Source: Nitrospinae bacterium CG11_big_fil_rev_8_21_14_0_20_45_15
GTDB lineage: Bacteria; Nitrospinota; Nitrospinia; Nitrospinales; VA-1
Assembly: GCA_002787235.1 (NCBI GenBank)
Contig: PCWG01000042.1
Span: 163,689-227,688 of the forward strand
DNA: 64,000 nucleotides
Direction: 5' to 3'
Both the position numbers and the translations under genes were made by a program. Below, piece after piece: positions 8,000 through 18,581 of the stretch. Within the stretch, counting starts at the first letter, position 1. Every line of letters starts with the position of its first letter. The notes beneath the pieces were generated by a model that was not told the DNA's origin, searched no databases, and saw nothing but the letters and a program-made list of their open reading frames with translations.

Positions 8000-8935
8000 A
8001 TGCGACTCTCTGTTAAAAACTTATTGGGAACGCGGGATTTACCCCGCAAAGATATTGAAACGATTCTGAACTCGGCACTTTCTTTTCGCGAGCTCTCAAC
8101 ACGTCCCATTAAAAAAGCCCCCGCTCTGCGAGGCAAGACGGTGGTCAATTTATTTTTTGAGCCCAGTACTCGAACACGCACGTCTTTTGAAATTGCGGGG
8201 AAACGTTTGAGTGCCGACGTTATCAATATATCGGGTTCCACCAGCAGTACAGTGAAAGGTGAAAACCTGATTGATTCAGCGCGAGTGCTTGAGGCGATGA
8301 GCCCTGATATTATGATTGTTCGGCACTCCTCCTCAGGTGCGGCGGAATTGATATCAAAACACGTACAATGTCCTGTGATCAATGCGGGAGACGGTTCTCA
8401 TGAGCATCCCACCCAGGCACTACTGGATTTGATGACCTTGCGCGATCATAAGGGTTCTCTGGAGGGTTTGAAAGCCGTGATCGTTGGAGACATTACCAAC
8501 AGTCGAGTCGCACGTTCCAATATATACGCGATGAATACCATGGGCATGTCGGTCACGGTGGTGGCACCGCCCACGTTGCTTCCCGCAAAAATCGAGCAAA
8601 TGGGGGTCTCTGTTTCTTACAATTTGCAATCCTCACTCAAGGATGCGGACGTGGTTATGATGCTGCGAATTCAGACAGAGCGGCAGGATGGCTCACCGTT
8701 TCCCAATCTGCGGGAATACGCCAATCTTTTTTGTCTGACCAGTGAAAAATTGCGTGACGCGAAAGAGGATCTTCTGGTGATGCATCCGGGTCCGGTAAAT
8801 CGAGGTGTTGAAATTGCGATGGATGTGATGGAAGGTTCTCGATCCCTCATTTTAAATCAAGTGACCAATGGAGTGGCGGTACGTATGGCTTTGATGTATT
8901 TACTGCTGGGAGGAAAAGATGAAACGGATCATTAA
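8000..8935 (+). CDS. pyrB: Aspartate carbamoyltransferase, catalytic chain
   Basis: 311 residues. Condenses carbamoyl phosphate with aspartate to carbamoyl aspartate, the first committed pyrimidine step. The carbamoyl-phosphate signature FEPSTRTRTSFE is at about residues 51-62, with HPTQALLDL and the HPGPVNRG segment further on. No regulatory pyrI chain is present in the window, so this is probably the unregulated or differently assembled class. It starts 6 bases after pyrR and overlaps pyrC by 17 bases. Confidence 0.97.
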   Translation: MRLSVKNLLGTRDLPRKDIETILNSALSFRELSTRPIKKAPALRGKTVVNLFFEPSTRTRTSFEIAGKRLSADVINISGSTSSTVKGENLIDSARVLEAMSPDIMIVRHSSSGAAELISKHVQCPVINAGDGSHEHPTQALLDLMTLRDHKGSLEGLKAVIVGDITNSRVARSNIYAMNTMGMSVTVVAPPTLLPAKIEQMGVSVSYNLQSSLKDADVVMMLRIQTERQDGSPFPNLREYANLFCLTSEKLRDAKEDLLVMHPGPVNRGVEIAMDVMEGSRSLILNQVTNGVAVRMALMYLLLGGKDETDH

Positions 8936-10208
8936 AAACGGTCGTGTGATCGACCCTGCCAATAAAGTGGACGGTTTTTTTGATCTGCTGATCGAAAAGG
9001 GACGTATTTCGGCGATCGAGCCTAAAGGGGGTTTTGCGCCTGAGCTCTACGAAAAATCTTCGATCATTGATGCAGAAAACCAGATTGTTACACCCGGTTT
9101 GATTGATATGCATGTGCATTTTCGTGAACCGGGCTTTGAATATAAAGAAACGATTGAGTCAGGTTGCCGATCCGCCGCAGTGGGTGGTTTTACTACCGTC
9201 GCGGTGATGCCCAATACCAATCCGGTGATTGACAATCGCTCCATTGTGGAATGGGTCAATGCCCGATCTCGGGAAACCGGATCGGTGAATGTGCTTGTCA
9301 TCGGTGCGATCACCAAGGGTTTGAAGGGCGAGCAGTTGTCGGATATGGCGGATATGAGCGAGGCGGGGGTTGTCGGCTTTTCGGATGATGGACGGCCGGT
9401 CATGGATTCCGGGGTGATGCGGCGGGCACTGGAGTATGCAAAAATGCTTGATTTGCCTCTCATCCAGCACAGCGAAGTTCTGGATTTGACCAAAGGTGGG
9501 AGCATGAATGAAGGTTTTGTGGCAACTGAATTGGGGTTGAAGGGGATGCCTGTTGCCGCCGAAGATATCATGGTCGCACGGGATATTTCTTTACTGGTGC
9601 CTACCGGAGGTCATGTTCACGTGGCCCATATCAGCAGTGGCAACTCCGTCGATCTTGTGCGCGATGCCAAGGCAAAGGGACTCAAGATCACTTGCGAAGT
9701 TGCACCGCATCACTTTATTCTCACAGACGAAGCCGTACGCGGGTATAATACCGACGCTAAAATGAGCCCACCGCTGAGAACTCAAAATGATGTGGATCGC
9801 ATCAAGCAGGGTTTGGCGGATGACACCATAGATATCATTGCGACCGATCACGCTCCGCACCATGCGATGGATAAGGCAACGACTTTTGACTGCGCCTGTT
9901 TCGGCATTGTTGGATTGGAGACCGCCTTGCCTCTCACTTTAAATATGGTGCGGGAAAAGGTGCTTACGTTGAACAAGGCGATTGAAAAGTTGACGTCACG
10001 GCCAGCAGAAATCTTCAAATTGGATCGCGGTACGCTGGGAGTCGGTAAGATTGCAGATATAACGATATTTGATCCCGACCGTGAATATATAATGGACAAT
10101 TCCAAGCTCAGCTCATTGAGCAAAAACTCCCCCTTTGATGGTTGGACACTCAAAGGAAAAGCGACCCATACGTTGGTCGCTGGCAAACTTGTGTATTCAG
10201 AAAAATAA
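8919..10208 (+). CDS. pyrC: Dihydroorotase
   Basis: 429 residues. Cyclises carbamoyl aspartate to dihydroorotate. It is the longer class I type: the metal-binding [10 protein letters not shown] sits near residue 63 and ATDHAPHH near 307. The ATG has a strong GGGAGG ribosome site inside the end of pyrB. The carA start follows 4 bases after the stop. The class I type is often found physically with PyrB, consistent with the adjacent genes. Confidence 0.96.
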   Translation: MKRIIKNGRVIDPANKVDGFFDLLIEKGRISAIEPKGGFAPELYEKSSIIDAENQIVTPGLIDMHVHFREPGFEYKETIESGCRSAAVGGFTTVAVMPNTNPVIDNRSIVEWVNARSRETGSVNVLVIGAITKGLKGEQLSDMADMSEAGVVGFSDDGRPVMDSGVMRRALEYAKMLDLPLIQHSEVLDLTKGGSMNEGFVATELGLKGMPVAAEDIMVARDISLLVPTGGHVHVAHISSGNSVDLVRDAKAKGLKITCEVAPHHFILTDEAVRGYNTDAKMSPPLRTQNDVDRIKQGLADDTIDIIATDHAPHHAMDKATTFDCACFGIVGLETALPLTLNMVREKVLTLNKAIEKLTSRPAEIFKLDRGTLGVGKIADITIFDPDREYIMDNSKLSSLSKNSPFDGWTLKGKATHTLVAGKLVYSEK

Positions 10209-10212
10209 AACA

Positions 10213-11346
10213 ATGACAGCAACGCTGGTTTTGGCCGATGGCCGTACATTTCAAGGTGAGTCTTTTGGTGCGTCTGGGGAAACAATGGGTGAAGTCGTTT
10301 TCAACACCAGTATGTCGGGCTATCAGGAAATTTTGACCGATCCTTCCTATTGTGGCCAGTTGGTGGTGATGACTTATCCCCTCATCGGGAACTATGGGGT
10401 AAACCCGGAAGATTATGAATCCGAAAAACCGCATTTGAGAGGATTCATTATCAAAGAGTTGAGTTCTATTCACAGCAATTGGCGATCCCGGGGGAGTCTG
10501 GATGATTTTCTGAAGGAACGCAATGTCATCGGCATCCAGGGCATTGACACACGCGCATTGACACGCCATATCCGCGAAAAAGGTGCTCAGCAAGCGATTA
10601 TTTCTACCGAATCAAATGACATCCCGGCTTTACTTCAAAAAGTCAGTTCCGCTCCCGGTTTGGAAGGGCGCGATCTGGTCAAGGAGGTGACTTGTAAAGC
10701 TCCCTACGATTGGACAGAAGGTGAGTGGGAAATCTTTGGCGGTAAAACCGTTATAAAAAATCCTCCCGAACTTCCGAATGGCAAGGAGCTGTTTGTCGTT
10801 GCTTACGATTTTGGGATCAAACGTAATATTTTGCGCAAGCTGAAGCAATCGGGTTGCCGTGTGCGAGTGGTTCCAGCGCATACATCGGCGGAAGAAGTTC
10901 TCGCATTGAATCCTGATGGTGTCTTCCTTTCCAACGGTCCGGGCGACCCTGAGGGTGTTCCTTATGCGATGGAAGCCGTAAAAAAACTGATAGGGAAAGT
11001 TCCCTTATTTGCCATATGTTTAGGGCATCAGATCGTATCTCTTGCCTTAGGGGGAAAAACTTATAAATTGCGATTTGGGCACCATGGCGGAAACCAGCCT
11101 GTGATGAATCTTGCAACGCGCAAGGTCGAGATCACTTCCCAGAATCATGGCTTTGCGGTGGACGCCAAATCCATGCCGGCGGGTTTGGAAATGGCTTCGA
11201 TCAACCTGAACGATCAAACGGTGGAAGGTATCCGACGAAAGGATTTATCCATCCTTTCGGTCCAATATCATCCTGAAGCTTCCCCGGGACCCTGTGATTC
11301 GGATTACTTGTTTGAGGAATTCGTTCAAATGATGAAAGCCCGTTAA
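10213..11346 (+). CDS. carA: Carbamoyl-phosphate synthase, small (glutaminase) chain
   Basis: 377 residues. The C-terminal class I glutamine amidotransferase domain has the nucleophile in AICLGHQ (Cys about 269) and the later YHPEASPGP histidine-glutamate segment. The N-terminal CarA domain begins TATLVLADG. The ATG at 10213 lies 4 bases after the pyrC stop; an in-frame extension to 10135 would overlap pyrC and lacks family similarity. Delivers ammonia to CarB. The TAA stop shares its last base with the next ATG (TAATG). Confidence 0.96.
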   Translation: MTATLVLADGRTFQGESFGASGETMGEVVFNTSMSGYQEILTDPSYCGQLVVMTYPLIGNYGVNPEDYESEKPHLRGFIIKELSSIHSNWRSRGSLDDFLKERNVIGIQGIDTRALTRHIREKGAQQAIISTESNDIPALLQKVSSAPGLEGRDLVKEVTCKAPYDWTEGEWEIFGGKTVIKNPPELPNGKELFVVAYDFGIKRNILRKLKQSGCRVRVVPAHTSAEEVLALNPDGVFLSNGPGDPEGVPYAMEAVKKLIGKVPLFAICLGHQIVSLALGGKTYKLRFGHHGGNQPVMNLATRKVEITSQNHGFAVDAKSMPAGLEMASINLNDQTVEGIRRKDLSILSVQYHPEASPGPCDSDYLFEEFVQMMKAR

Positions 11347-12215
11347 TGCCCTGGTCGTTTCTGGAACAGTTGATCGAATTCGCTTCGTCCTACTCAAACG
11401 AGTTGATAACGGCTAAAACCGAGTATCAATCGATTGCCGGACAGGCGTATGAAGATGATCGGTCTTACGGAGCCCAAATGGCTTTGTTCCATGAGTGGTT
11501 TGTCTTCGATCGCATACTCCCGGAAACCGAACTCACAATGCTCGAGAAGATGTTGGAGGATCAGCAGGAGAATTGGGACCATCGACAACGTGAAATTTAT
11601 GGGGCATTCAGGGAAAATATTTTTGGATTGTTTCTGGTCAAAAAAATAACCGCCACTGAAGTGACCGTTGTTAATTTGTTTGATGATGAGAAATATATTG
11701 TAAGTGAAACGGATGGTCCGCTCATTTTTAATAAAGGCGACTTGTTTCAAGGACGACTGATTGCTTTTGATGGAATAAAGTACTTCACAAGAAATTTTTG
11801 CATCCATCCCAAGGGAGCCTGCAAGTATATCGAATCTGAAATAAAATCCCTGCTCAAAGAGCAAAGGCCGGATAGGGATAAATGGAAAGCTCTTTGCCGG
11901 GAATTTGACTATTTGAAATCCGACGTGACCAAGAATCAGAACAAACTTGAGAAAATCCGCGAAAAAATTTTGAAAACCACAAATCCGGAAAAACAGATCA
12001 AACTAGAGGTCGAGCGTCAAGAATTTGAAACGTATGGCCGAGAGTTGAAACAAAGGATGGATGCACTGCAAGCCAGACAGAGAAGATTTACCATCGACAC
12101 GTTTAAAATTGCATTTCGTACGGCCCAATGTCGATTGGCTCACAGATTGAACTATATGAAGTTGAAATGGGAACGTTCCCGCCAAATAGACCTTCGCGAT
12201 ATTTATCAAAACTAA
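11346..12215 (+). CDS. Unknown protein encoded between carA and carB
   Basis: 289 residues, not recognised. The start codon shares one base with the carA stop and the stop shares one base with the carB ATG (TAATG at both junctions), so it is translated in step with both carbamoyl-phosphate synthase chains. The first 160 residues look globular, with many aromatic and acidic residues. Residues from about 165 to 255 are rich in Lys, Glu and Gln with heptad-like spacing, suggesting a coiled coil. There is no signal peptide, membrane segment, cysteine cluster or nucleotide-binding motif that I can see. Position suggests a link to carbamoyl phosphate synthesis or to the pyr operon, but a hitch-hiking gene cannot be excluded. 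Confidence 0.85.
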   Translation: MPWSFLEQLIEFASSYSNELITAKTEYQSIAGQAYEDDRSYGAQMALFHEWFVFDRILPETELTMLEKMLEDQQENWDHRQREIYGAFRENIFGLFLVKKITATEVTVVNLFDDEKYIVSETDGPLIFNKGDLFQGRLIAFDGIKYFTRNFCIHPKGACKYIESEIKSLLKEQRPDRDKWKALCREFDYLKSDVTKNQNKLEKIREKILKTTNPEKQIKLEVERQEFETYGRELKQRMDALQARQRRFTIDTFKIAFRTAQCRLAHRLNYMKLKWERSRQIDLRDIYQN

Positions 12216-15200
12216 TGCCTAAACGAGAAGACATAAAGAAGATCCTCCTGATCGGTTCTGGACCTATCATCATTGGTCAGGCCTGTGAGTTTGATTACTC
12301 CGGGACTCAAGCCTGCAAGGCTTTAAAAGAAGACGGTTATGAAGTGATACTGGTCAACAGCAATCCGGCTACGATCATGACCGATCCTGATTTCGCTGAC
12401 CGCACTTATATTGAACCAGTGAATCCTCAGGTTGTGGAGATGATCATTGAGAAGGAGAGGCCCGATGCCATACTGCCGACGATGGGGGGACAGACCGGTC
12501 TGAATACCGCCATGTCCCTCGCGGAATCGGGTGTATTGGAGAAGTATGGGGTGAAAATGATCGGTGCCACTGCGGAAGTCATACGCAAGGCTGAAGATCG
12601 TAATCTATTCAAAGAAGCGATGATCAAGATTGGTCAGAATATCCCTCCCAGTGGTCACGCACATAATTTAGAAGAAGCCAGGAGTATTGTTGAGGAAACG
12701 GGTTTTCCTGCGATCATTCGTCCTTCGTTCACCCTTGGTGGCAGTGGCGGCGGTGTTGCTTACGACGAAACAGAATTTGAAGAAATGGTACTCAATGGGC
12801 TCAGTATCAGCCCGGCGCAGGAGGTGTTGATCGAAAAGTCACTCCTCGGTTGGAAAGAGTACGAACTGGAGGTCATGCGCGACATAAAAGACAATGTCGT
12901 TATCATCTGCTCCATCGAAAATTTTGATCCGATGGGGGTTCATACGGGCGACAGTATTACGGTCGCACCGGCGCAAACTTTGACGGATAAAGAATATCAG
13001 ATCATGCGCAATGCGGCGATAGACATCATTCGCGAAATTGGTGTCGAGACTGGCGGTTCCAACATCCAGTTTGCTCTCGACCCCAAAACCGGGGATATGA
13101 TCGTTATTGAAATGAATCCGAGAGTTTCCCGAAGCTCGGCTCTGGCCTCTAAGGCGACGGGTTTTCCTATTGCAAAAATAGCGGCAAAATTGGCGGTGGG
13201 CTATACCCTCGATGAGATTCAAAACGATATCACTCGCGAAACCCCCGCTTCCTTTGAACCCACACTGGATTATTGTGTGGTCAAGATTCCCCGTTTCACA
13301 TTTGAAAAATTTTCCAAGACCAAGCCGGTATTGACGACACAAATGAAATCTGTGGGCGAAGTTATGGCGATTGGCCGAACATTCAAAGAAGCCTTGCAAA
13401 AGGCGATACGTTCGTTGGAAATCGGTGTTTCGGGGTTGAGCGAAATTTTTATTTCAAAATTTGATGGAAGTCCCGATCTGGATCAATTGAGGAAATCTTT
13501 GGCACCGCTTTTTTGGGATCGCATGTGGTACGTTGCGGCGGCCCTGAGAAAGGGGATGAGCATTGACGAAATTTACGAGATCACCTGGATCGATCCCTGG
13601 TTTTTGCAAAATCTTAAGGAAATCATTGATCTGGAACATTCCATTCGGGAAATAGGCAAACTTTCTTCTCTGCCTGATGCGTTATTGAAAAAAGCCAAAC
13701 AATACGGCTTTGCTGATAAGTACCTTGCCGGTCTGCTTGCCTGTAAAGAGAGCGAAGTTTTCTCCCAACGCGAATCGATAAGATTGCTCCCTGTTTACAA
13801 GCGCGTTGATACCTGCGCTGGAGAGTTTCAGGCTCACACACCTTATTTTTACTCGACTTATGAGGAGGAATGCGAGGCGGATGTGACCGATCGGAAAAAA
13901 ATAATCATTCTTGGGGGTGGTCCCAACCGCATTGGACAAGGCATTGAGTTTGACTATTGTTGCGTTCACGCCTCATTTGCCTTAAAAGAAGATGGTTACG
14001 AAACCATCATGATCAATTGCAATCCGGAAACGGTCAGTACGGATTACGACACTTCCGACCGATTGTATTTCGAGCCACTGACCCTTGAAGATACTTTGGG
14101 TGTGATCCGTAAGGAAAAACCCTTTGGCGTGATTGTGCAGTTCGGTGGGCAAACTCCATTAAAACTGGCACTGGGTCTGCTCAATGCAGGCGTTCCAATC
14201 ATAGGAACGAGTCCTGAAAATATAGATCGCGCTGAGGATCGAGAACGTTTCAATAAGGTGATCAAAAAACTGAACCTGCTCCAACCCGAAAATGGGACTG
14301 CCGTGTCTGTTGAGGGGGCCATTGCCATTGCGAATTCGATTGGTTACCCGGTAGTGGTTCGCCCCTCCTATGTTTTGGGTGGTCGGGCGATGGAAATCGT
14401 ATACAACGAGTCCAGCTTACAGAAATATATGGATCATGCTGTCAAGGCTTCTCCAGAGCATCCGATTTTGATCGACTGTTTTCTGCAGGACGCTATCGAA
14501 TTGGACGTAGATGCCATATCCGATGGAACCGATGTTGTCATCGGCGGTATTATGGAACATATAGAAGAGGCGGGCATCCACTCCGGTGACAGTGCCTGCT
14601 CTTTGCCACCCAATTCGGTGGATGCGAAATTACTGACTGTCATAGAAGAGCAAACCAAAGCGTTGGCCAGAGAACTGAATGTGATTGGTTTGTTAAACAT
14701 TCAGTTTGCGGTCAAGGACAGTCAGGTTTATTTGATTGAGGTCAATCCTCGTGCATCGCGTACCGTTCCTTTTGTCAGTAAAGCGACTGGAGTTCCGCTT
14801 GCCAAGTTGGCCGCCCGGGTGATGGGTGGAAAGACCTTAAAAGAATTAGGGTTCACAGAAACGGTGCACACGAAACATGTTTCCGTCAAAGAATCAGTTT
14901 TCCCGTTCAATAAATTTTCCGAGGTTGACACCCTGCTTGGGCCAGAGATGAAATCGACAGGGGAAGTCATGGGGATCGGTTCCAGTTTTGGAGCGGCATT
15001 TGCTAAAGCACAAATGGCGACCGGTATTCGATTCCCCAAAGATGGGGGAACGGTTTTTATCAGCGTGAAAGATTCTGACAAACCTTCCGCATTGAAAATC
15101 GCCCGGGATTTTGCAAAATTGGGATTCGATATTCTTGCAACGCGTGGAACGGCGAACTATTTTAATCAAAATGATTTGAAGACCACAGCCATCAATAAAT

Positions 15201-15439
15201 TCTATGAAGGACCTCCTCATATTGTTGAAGCTATTTTAACGAACAAAGTCACCGTGGTTGTGAACACTGTTTTCGGAGAAAAGCCGACGAGCGATTCTTT
15301 TAGTCTGCGTCGGGCTTGCCTCACTCAGAACCTTTCTTATTGCACGACGATCCGCGGAGCGCAAGCATTTATAAATTCATTGAAATCACTTAAAGATAGT
15401 GGCTTTAGTGTGACTCCTCTGCAAGACTACTTGAAGTAA
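12215..15439 (+). CDS. carB: Carbamoyl-phosphate synthase, large chain
   Basis: 1074 residues, the normal full length. Two homologous ATP-grasp halves are visible: the first begins [23 protein letters not shown], the second (about residue 555) [21 protein letters not shown] (landmarks only), followed by a C-terminal MGS-like allosteric domain containing ATRGTA. In many enzymes the last domain responds to UMP and ornithine. The ATG at 12215 overlaps the stop of the preceding unknown gene by one base; a 5-prime in-frame extension lies inside that gene. It is the last gene of the operon. Confidence 0.98.
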   Translation: MPKREDIKKILLIGSGPIIIGQACEFDYSGTQACKALKEDGYEVILVNSNPATIMTDPDFADRTYIEPVNPQVVEMIIEKERPDAILPTMGGQTGLNTAMSLAESGVLEKYGVKMIGATAEVIRKAEDRNLFKEAMIKIGQNIPPSGHAHNLEEARSIVEETGFPAIIRPSFTLGGSGGGVAYDETEFEEMVLNGLSISPAQEVLIEKSLLGWKEYELEVMRDIKDNVVIICSIENFDPMGVHTGDSITVAPAQTLTDKEYQIMRNAAIDIIREIGVETGGSNIQFALDPKTGDMIVIEMNPRVSRSSALASKATGFPIAKIAAKLAVGYTLDEIQNDITRETPASFEPTLDYCVVKIPRFTFEKFSKTKPVLTTQMKSVGEVMAIGRTFKEALQKAIRSLEIGVSGLSEIFISKFDGSPDLDQLRKSLAPLFWDRMWYVAAALRKGMSIDEIYEITWIDPWFLQNLKEIIDLEHSIREIGKLSSLPDALLKKAKQYGFADKYLAGLLACKESEVFSQRESIRLLPVYKRVDTCAGEFQAHTPYFYSTYEEECEADVTDRKKIIILGGGPNRIGQGIEFDYCCVHASFALKEDGYETIMINCNPETVSTDYDTSDRLYFEPLTLEDTLGVIRKEKPFGVIVQFGGQTPLKLALGLLNAGVPIIGTSPENIDRAEDRERFNKVIKKLNLLQPENGTAVSVEGAIAIANSIGYPVVVRPSYVLGGRAMEIVYNESSLQKYMDHAVKASPEHPILIDCFLQDAIELDVDAISDGTDVVIGGIMEHIEEAGIHSGDSACSLPPNSVDAKLLTVIEEQTKALARELNVIGLLNIQFAVKDSQVYLIEVNPRASRTVPFVSKATGVPLAKLAARVMGGKTLKELGFTETVHTKHVSVKESVFPFNKFSEVDTLLGPEMKSTGEVMGIGSSFGAAFAKAQMATGIRFPKDGGTVFISVKDSDKPSALKIARDFAKLGFDILATRGTANYFNQNDLKTTAINKFYEGPPHIVEAILTNKVTVVVNTVFGEKPTSDSFSLRRACLTQNLSYCTTIRGAQAFINSLKSLKDSGFSVTPLQDYLK

Positions 15440-15529
15440 TTATCGGGTTTGTTCCGAGCGAAAAACTCTCTGTTCTCTGTCATAGAGAGTGGTAGGTCTG
15501 CAATCAATCTCCTTCCTGAGCGAAAAAAT

Positions 15530-16078
15530 ATGTCTGAAAAGAAATGGCTGATGATTGCCATGCCAAAAAATCAGTTCGATGAAGATGAGTTGTTTGGTGT
15601 TCGCAATTTCTTTGATTCGCGAGATGTGCATGTGATGGTGTTTTCTCCAAGCGGTAAGGAGGCAACGGGGAATCGCAAAACACGGTTCACTCCGGATGGC
15701 ATGATCGTGGACTGGAATAAGTTCCTGGAAGAAAGGGGGGGGAGGTATGCGGCCGTTTTGATAGTGGGTGGTAAAGGAGCCTGGAAATCACTTTGGTCGG
15801 ATCAAATTCTACCGCAAATACTTACAGATCATCACCGGGCCGGTTGCGTTATTGGAGCGATTGGTTGTGGTGTGCCTGTTCTTGCAAGTGCCTCTCTTTG
15901 CAAGGGAGAGCTTGCGATACCCAATGATGAACGTGTGCTGGCTCGACTCGATGAACTGAATGTCTACCCTTCAGAAGATGAAATGCTTTCAGACAATAGA
16001 GTGATATCAGCGAGTTCAGTGAATGTTCTGGAAAAATTCTGTACTGAGGTGTGGCGTGAGATGAATGCAGGGTCCTGA
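15530..16078 (+). CDS. DJ-1/PfpI family protein
   Basis: 182 residues with the class-I-glutamine-amidotransferase-like fold of the DJ-1/PfpI superfamily: LMIAMPKN at the N-terminus, AAVLIVGGKGAW in the middle, and a nucleophile-elbow cysteine in IGAIGCGVPVLA (Cys113). Most relatives have ACHGP or similar at the elbow; here the motif is GCGV. Relatives include deglycase/chaperone, peptidase and stress proteins, so function is open. The ATG at 15530 is chosen because the residues before it do not resemble the fold; a weak GAGCG site precedes it. The stop is only 4 bases from the end of the convergent cheX gene. Confidence 0.78.
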   Translation: MSEKKWLMIAMPKNQFDEDELFGVRNFFDSRDVHVMVFSPSGKEATGNRKTRFTPDGMIVDWNKFLEERGGRYAAVLIVGGKGAWKSLWSDQILPQILTDHHRAGCVIGAIGCGVPVLASASLCKGELAIPNDERVLARLDELNVYPSEDEMLSDNRVISASSVNVLEKFCTEVWREMNAGS

Positions 16079-16082
16079 GTTT

Positions 16083-16529
16083 TTAATTCTCGATGGCTTG
16101 GCGTACTTGCACATTGAAGGGGTGGCCACATTCCGACTTGAAGGTTGCACTCGCCAGAATTGGAAGGTTTTGGGGCCATTCGTAGTTTTGGGCGTCCCAG
16201 ATAACCTTTGGTGTGGACAGTTGATTGGGCTCGGGAAGGATGGCTTTGATATTCCCACCAACCATGTTGATAACTTCTCCTATGGCATCCTGAACTTCAC
16301 TTTTTGAGGAAGTACCTGCTTCCATAAAGAACATTTTTTCCGCCAGGCTGGAAGCCAGGGGTGAGGGGACGTAGATATTGATACAACCGTTCCACTGGCC
16401 GCTGATATCAACGATAGCCAAATGCGATTGCGGGTCAACCTGACTGTTGTCGGGAGCGATACTTTGCTCAAAAAGCGTGCTCCAAACCATGTTCACATAT
16501 TCTTTTATGCTTGTTTCGAGGTTTTTCAT
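16083..16529 (-). CDS. CheX-like chemotaxis phosphatase domain protein (second copy)
   Basis: 148 residues, a single CheX/CheC-type domain. The helix expected to carry the phosphatase residues reads DAIGEVINMVGGNIKA (about 80-95), the E-x2-N pattern seen in CheX enzymes that remove phosphate from CheY. It follows a paralogue of similar length after 14 bases, and both follow cheR and cheY. The two copies share layout but clearly differ in sequence, so this is an old duplication or two separate families, not a recent tandem copy. Confidence 0.82.
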   Translation of the reverse strand: MKNLETSIKEYVNMVWSTLFEQSIAPDNSQVDPQSHLAIVDISGQWNGCINIYVPSPLASSLAEKMFFMEAGTSSKSEVQDAIGEVINMVGGNIKAILPEPNQLSTPKVIWDAQNYEWPQNLPILASATFKSECGHPFNVQVRQAIEN

Positions 16530-16543
16530 CAGGCAGGAGGCGT

Positions 16544-17014
16544 CTATTTTTTCTTATCGATTTTTTTCATCAAACGAACGACGAATAGATGTTTTTCATG
16601 TTTAAAGGTTGCTTTTGCAACTTCGCGAGTACCAGGAACGTGCATTTGATTGTCGGATTCGGCAACAGCTGGTAGAGAAAGATAACATTCCTGATCTTCA
16701 TCATGTATGATCGACTTAATGTTTCCGCCCGTCATATTGGTCAGTTCCCCCAAGGCGTCTTTTATGTCTTCCTGAGAAGTTTCGTTCATATTTGTTCCAA
16801 ACATTATGGATGCTGCTTTTTTAGCGAGTTCGGCAGGACAAAGTAATTCGACACTTCCTTCCCAGCTACCCATGATTTGAACACAACCAACGAGAGTGAT
16901 TCCTTTTTCGGCAGGGTTAAAGCTTTCCTGAGTGGGCGTGACTTCAAGACCCAGGATTTGTTCCCAAATATCGCTCGTATAGCGCTGAATCTCAGTATTG
17001 TAATCAATCTCCAT
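16544..17014 (-). CDS. CheX-like chemotaxis phosphatase domain protein (first copy)
   Basis: 156 residues. One CheX-like domain with the phosphatase helix DALGELTNMTGGNIKS (about 86-101), containing the conserved glutamate and asparagine. Its ATG shares a base with the cheR stop (TAATG), so it is translated together with cheR. It probably dephosphorylates a CheY-type receiver, perhaps the one at 17933-18304, but this is inference from order. Confidence 0.83.
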   Translation of the reverse strand: MEIDYNTEIQRYTSDIWEQILGLEVTPTQESFNPAEKGITLVGCVQIMGSWEGSVELLCPAELAKKAASIMFGTNMNETSQEDIKDALGELTNMTGGNIKSIIHDEDQECYLSLPAVAESDNQMHVPGTREVAKATFKHEKHLFVVRLMKKIDKKK

Positions 17015-17841
17015 TACAGGCAGTCCTTTATTCTATAGCACCCGGATTGTTTGAAATTCATCCTTTCGTACTTATCGTCGAGATTCAGAGTGGTTTCTGC
17101 GGCACCCAAAAACACATAACCATCGGGATACAAGTTCTCTCGCACTTTACGCAAAATCTCTTTTTTTGTGGGAACATCGAAGTAGATGAGTACATTTCGC
17201 ATCATGACTAAATCAAACTTGGGCATGAGAGGCCAACGCCCGGAAAGATTCAGTATTCTGAAATCAATCATTTGTCGGAGTTCTGGCTTGATTTGCCATT
17301 GCGCTCCATTTCGTTGAAAATATTTGACCATCAGCATTGCAGGCAATCCTCTGTTGATTTCCAACTGGCTGTAGACACCTTCTTGACATCTTTTTTGCAT
17401 TTCAGTCGAGATATCGCTTGCTATGAAATCAATTTTCCAGTTTTTCAATTGGGGAAAATTTTCCGTGAGTAGCATGGCCAAGGTATAAGGCTCCTGTCCG
17501 CTGGAACTGGCACCGCACCAGATGCTCAGTTTTTTCTGACTTTCTCTTTTTTGAATCAACTCGGGGATGATAGTATTTTTTAAGACTTCGAAGGGGTGTA
17601 TGTCTCGGAAAAAAGAGGTCTCATTAGTGGTCATAGCCTCGACCACTTTAGCGATCAGCTTGCCCCCGACATCCCTTTTCATTTGCTGAGCCAGGTCTGC
17701 AATGGATTTGAAATTTTCGGATGTCGCCAAAGGTGTGAGCCTGGCTTCAACAAGGTACTCTTTCCCTTTTTCAAGAACAATTGCGGATTGTTCTCTTACT
17801 ATCTTGCTTATATATTCAAAGTCGCCTGGATTTAACGCCAT
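17014..17841 (-). CDS. cheR: CheR-type protein-glutamate methyltransferase
   Basis: 275 residues. Transfers methyl groups from SAM to glutamates on chemoreceptors. The N-terminal helical CheR domain is followed by TTNETSFFRD, WCGASSSGQEPYTLAM (SAM binding) and NVLIYFD near the end, all diagnostic. Length matches the family. The start is ATG at 17841 with AGGACA upstream. No receptor (MCP), cheA, cheW or cheB gene is in the window, so it must work with components encoded elsewhere. Confidence 0.95.
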   Translation of the reverse strand: MALNPGDFEYISKIVREQSAIVLEKGKEYLVEARLTPLATSENFKSIADLAQQMKRDVGGKLIAKVVEAMTTNETSFFRDIHPFEVLKNTIIPELIQKRESQKKLSIWCGASSSGQEPYTLAMLLTENFPQLKNWKIDFIASDISTEMQKRCQEGVYSQLEINRGLPAMLMVKYFQRNGAQWQIKPELRQMIDFRILNLSGRWPLMPKFDLVMMRNVLIYFDVPTKKEILRKVRENLYPDGYVFLGAAETTLNLDDKYERMNFKQSGCYRIKDCL

Positions 17842-17932
17842 TTAGTGTCCTGTAAGTTAGGCTTTTCCTTTAGCCTATAATTATGGGAATAGTAGGATTT
17901 TCTAATATTTATTAAAAAAATCAGGTCGTGTT

Positions 17933-18304
17933 CTATTCCGGTGACAAACCAAGCAAAGTTAACTTTTCCGCGATCATTTCTTTAGTGAAAGGTTTCATGA
18001 CATACTCGTTGGCCCCGGCTTCAAGAGCTTTGACAACTTGAGCCATTTCTGTTTCAGTTGTCACCATCATCAAGCGCATGTCATTGTACTGAGAGTCTTT
18101 GCGTGTATTGACAACAAAGTCATAACCATTCATTACGGGCATATTCCAATCGACCAAAGCAATGTCGAATGGGCCGTCCGATTTTAATTTATTCAAGGCT
18201 TCCTGACCGTCTCCGGCATCTACTACTTCGAATCCAAGCTTTTTCATCACTTGTCCCAAGATAAGACGTATTGCTCTTGAGTCATCTATTACAAGTGCTC
18301 TCAC
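17933..18304 (-). CDS. cheY: CheY-like single-domain response regulator
   Basis: 123 residues, a lone receiver domain. Phospho-acceptor Asp is in ALVDWNMPVMNG (Asp about 52), with the acidic pair in VIDDSRA, the Thr in MVTTET and Lys in VMKPFT. The start is GTG at 18304 with a near-perfect AAGGAGGG ribosome site. It is first in the run cheY-cheR-cheX-cheX and is the likely output and phosphatase substrate of that set. A second receiver protein is at 60760-61158. Confidence 0.93.
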   Translation of the reverse strand: MRALVIDDSRAIRLILGQVMKKLGFEVVDAGDGQEALNKLKSDGPFDIALVDWNMPVMNGYDFVVNTRKDSQYNDMRLMMVTTETEMAQVVKALEAGANEYVMKPFTKEMIAEKLTLLGLSPE

Positions 18305-18468
18305 AATCCCTCCTTAGTTGTACCTGTTTCGAGAGTTGCTAAACAGAGTATTTGAATGAATATCTATTAAGGCTAATGACAATGTATCTTGGTGTCAATA
18401 AAAATTTATTTACGAGCGACAGGCAAATCATAAATATAGTTATACATCAAAAATTCAATGGAAAGTGT

Positions 18469-18503
18469 AAAAAAAAGGGGCCGCTTTGGTTAAAAGCGAC
18501 CCC
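18469..18503 (-). terminator. Intrinsic terminator after the ForE/CODH-beta-like gene
   Basis: Read on the minus strand: GGGGTCGCTTT, a 5-base loop, AAAGCGGCCCC, then eight T residues. The 11-base stem has one mismatch. It lies about 80 bases past the stop of the 18582-19313 gene and upstream of cheY. Confidence 0.8.
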
Positions 18504-18581
18504 TATATTATTTACTCGGTTTAAAACTGTATTGCCAGCTAAATACAGCAGGCTATGCAGTTAAAGTGTAGAAGAAAGTAC

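Noticed and set aside
15465..15490. ACTCTCT...AGAGAGT hairpin after carB
   Set aside because: A 7-base A+T-rich stem with a 12-base loop and no T-run; not a convincing terminator.
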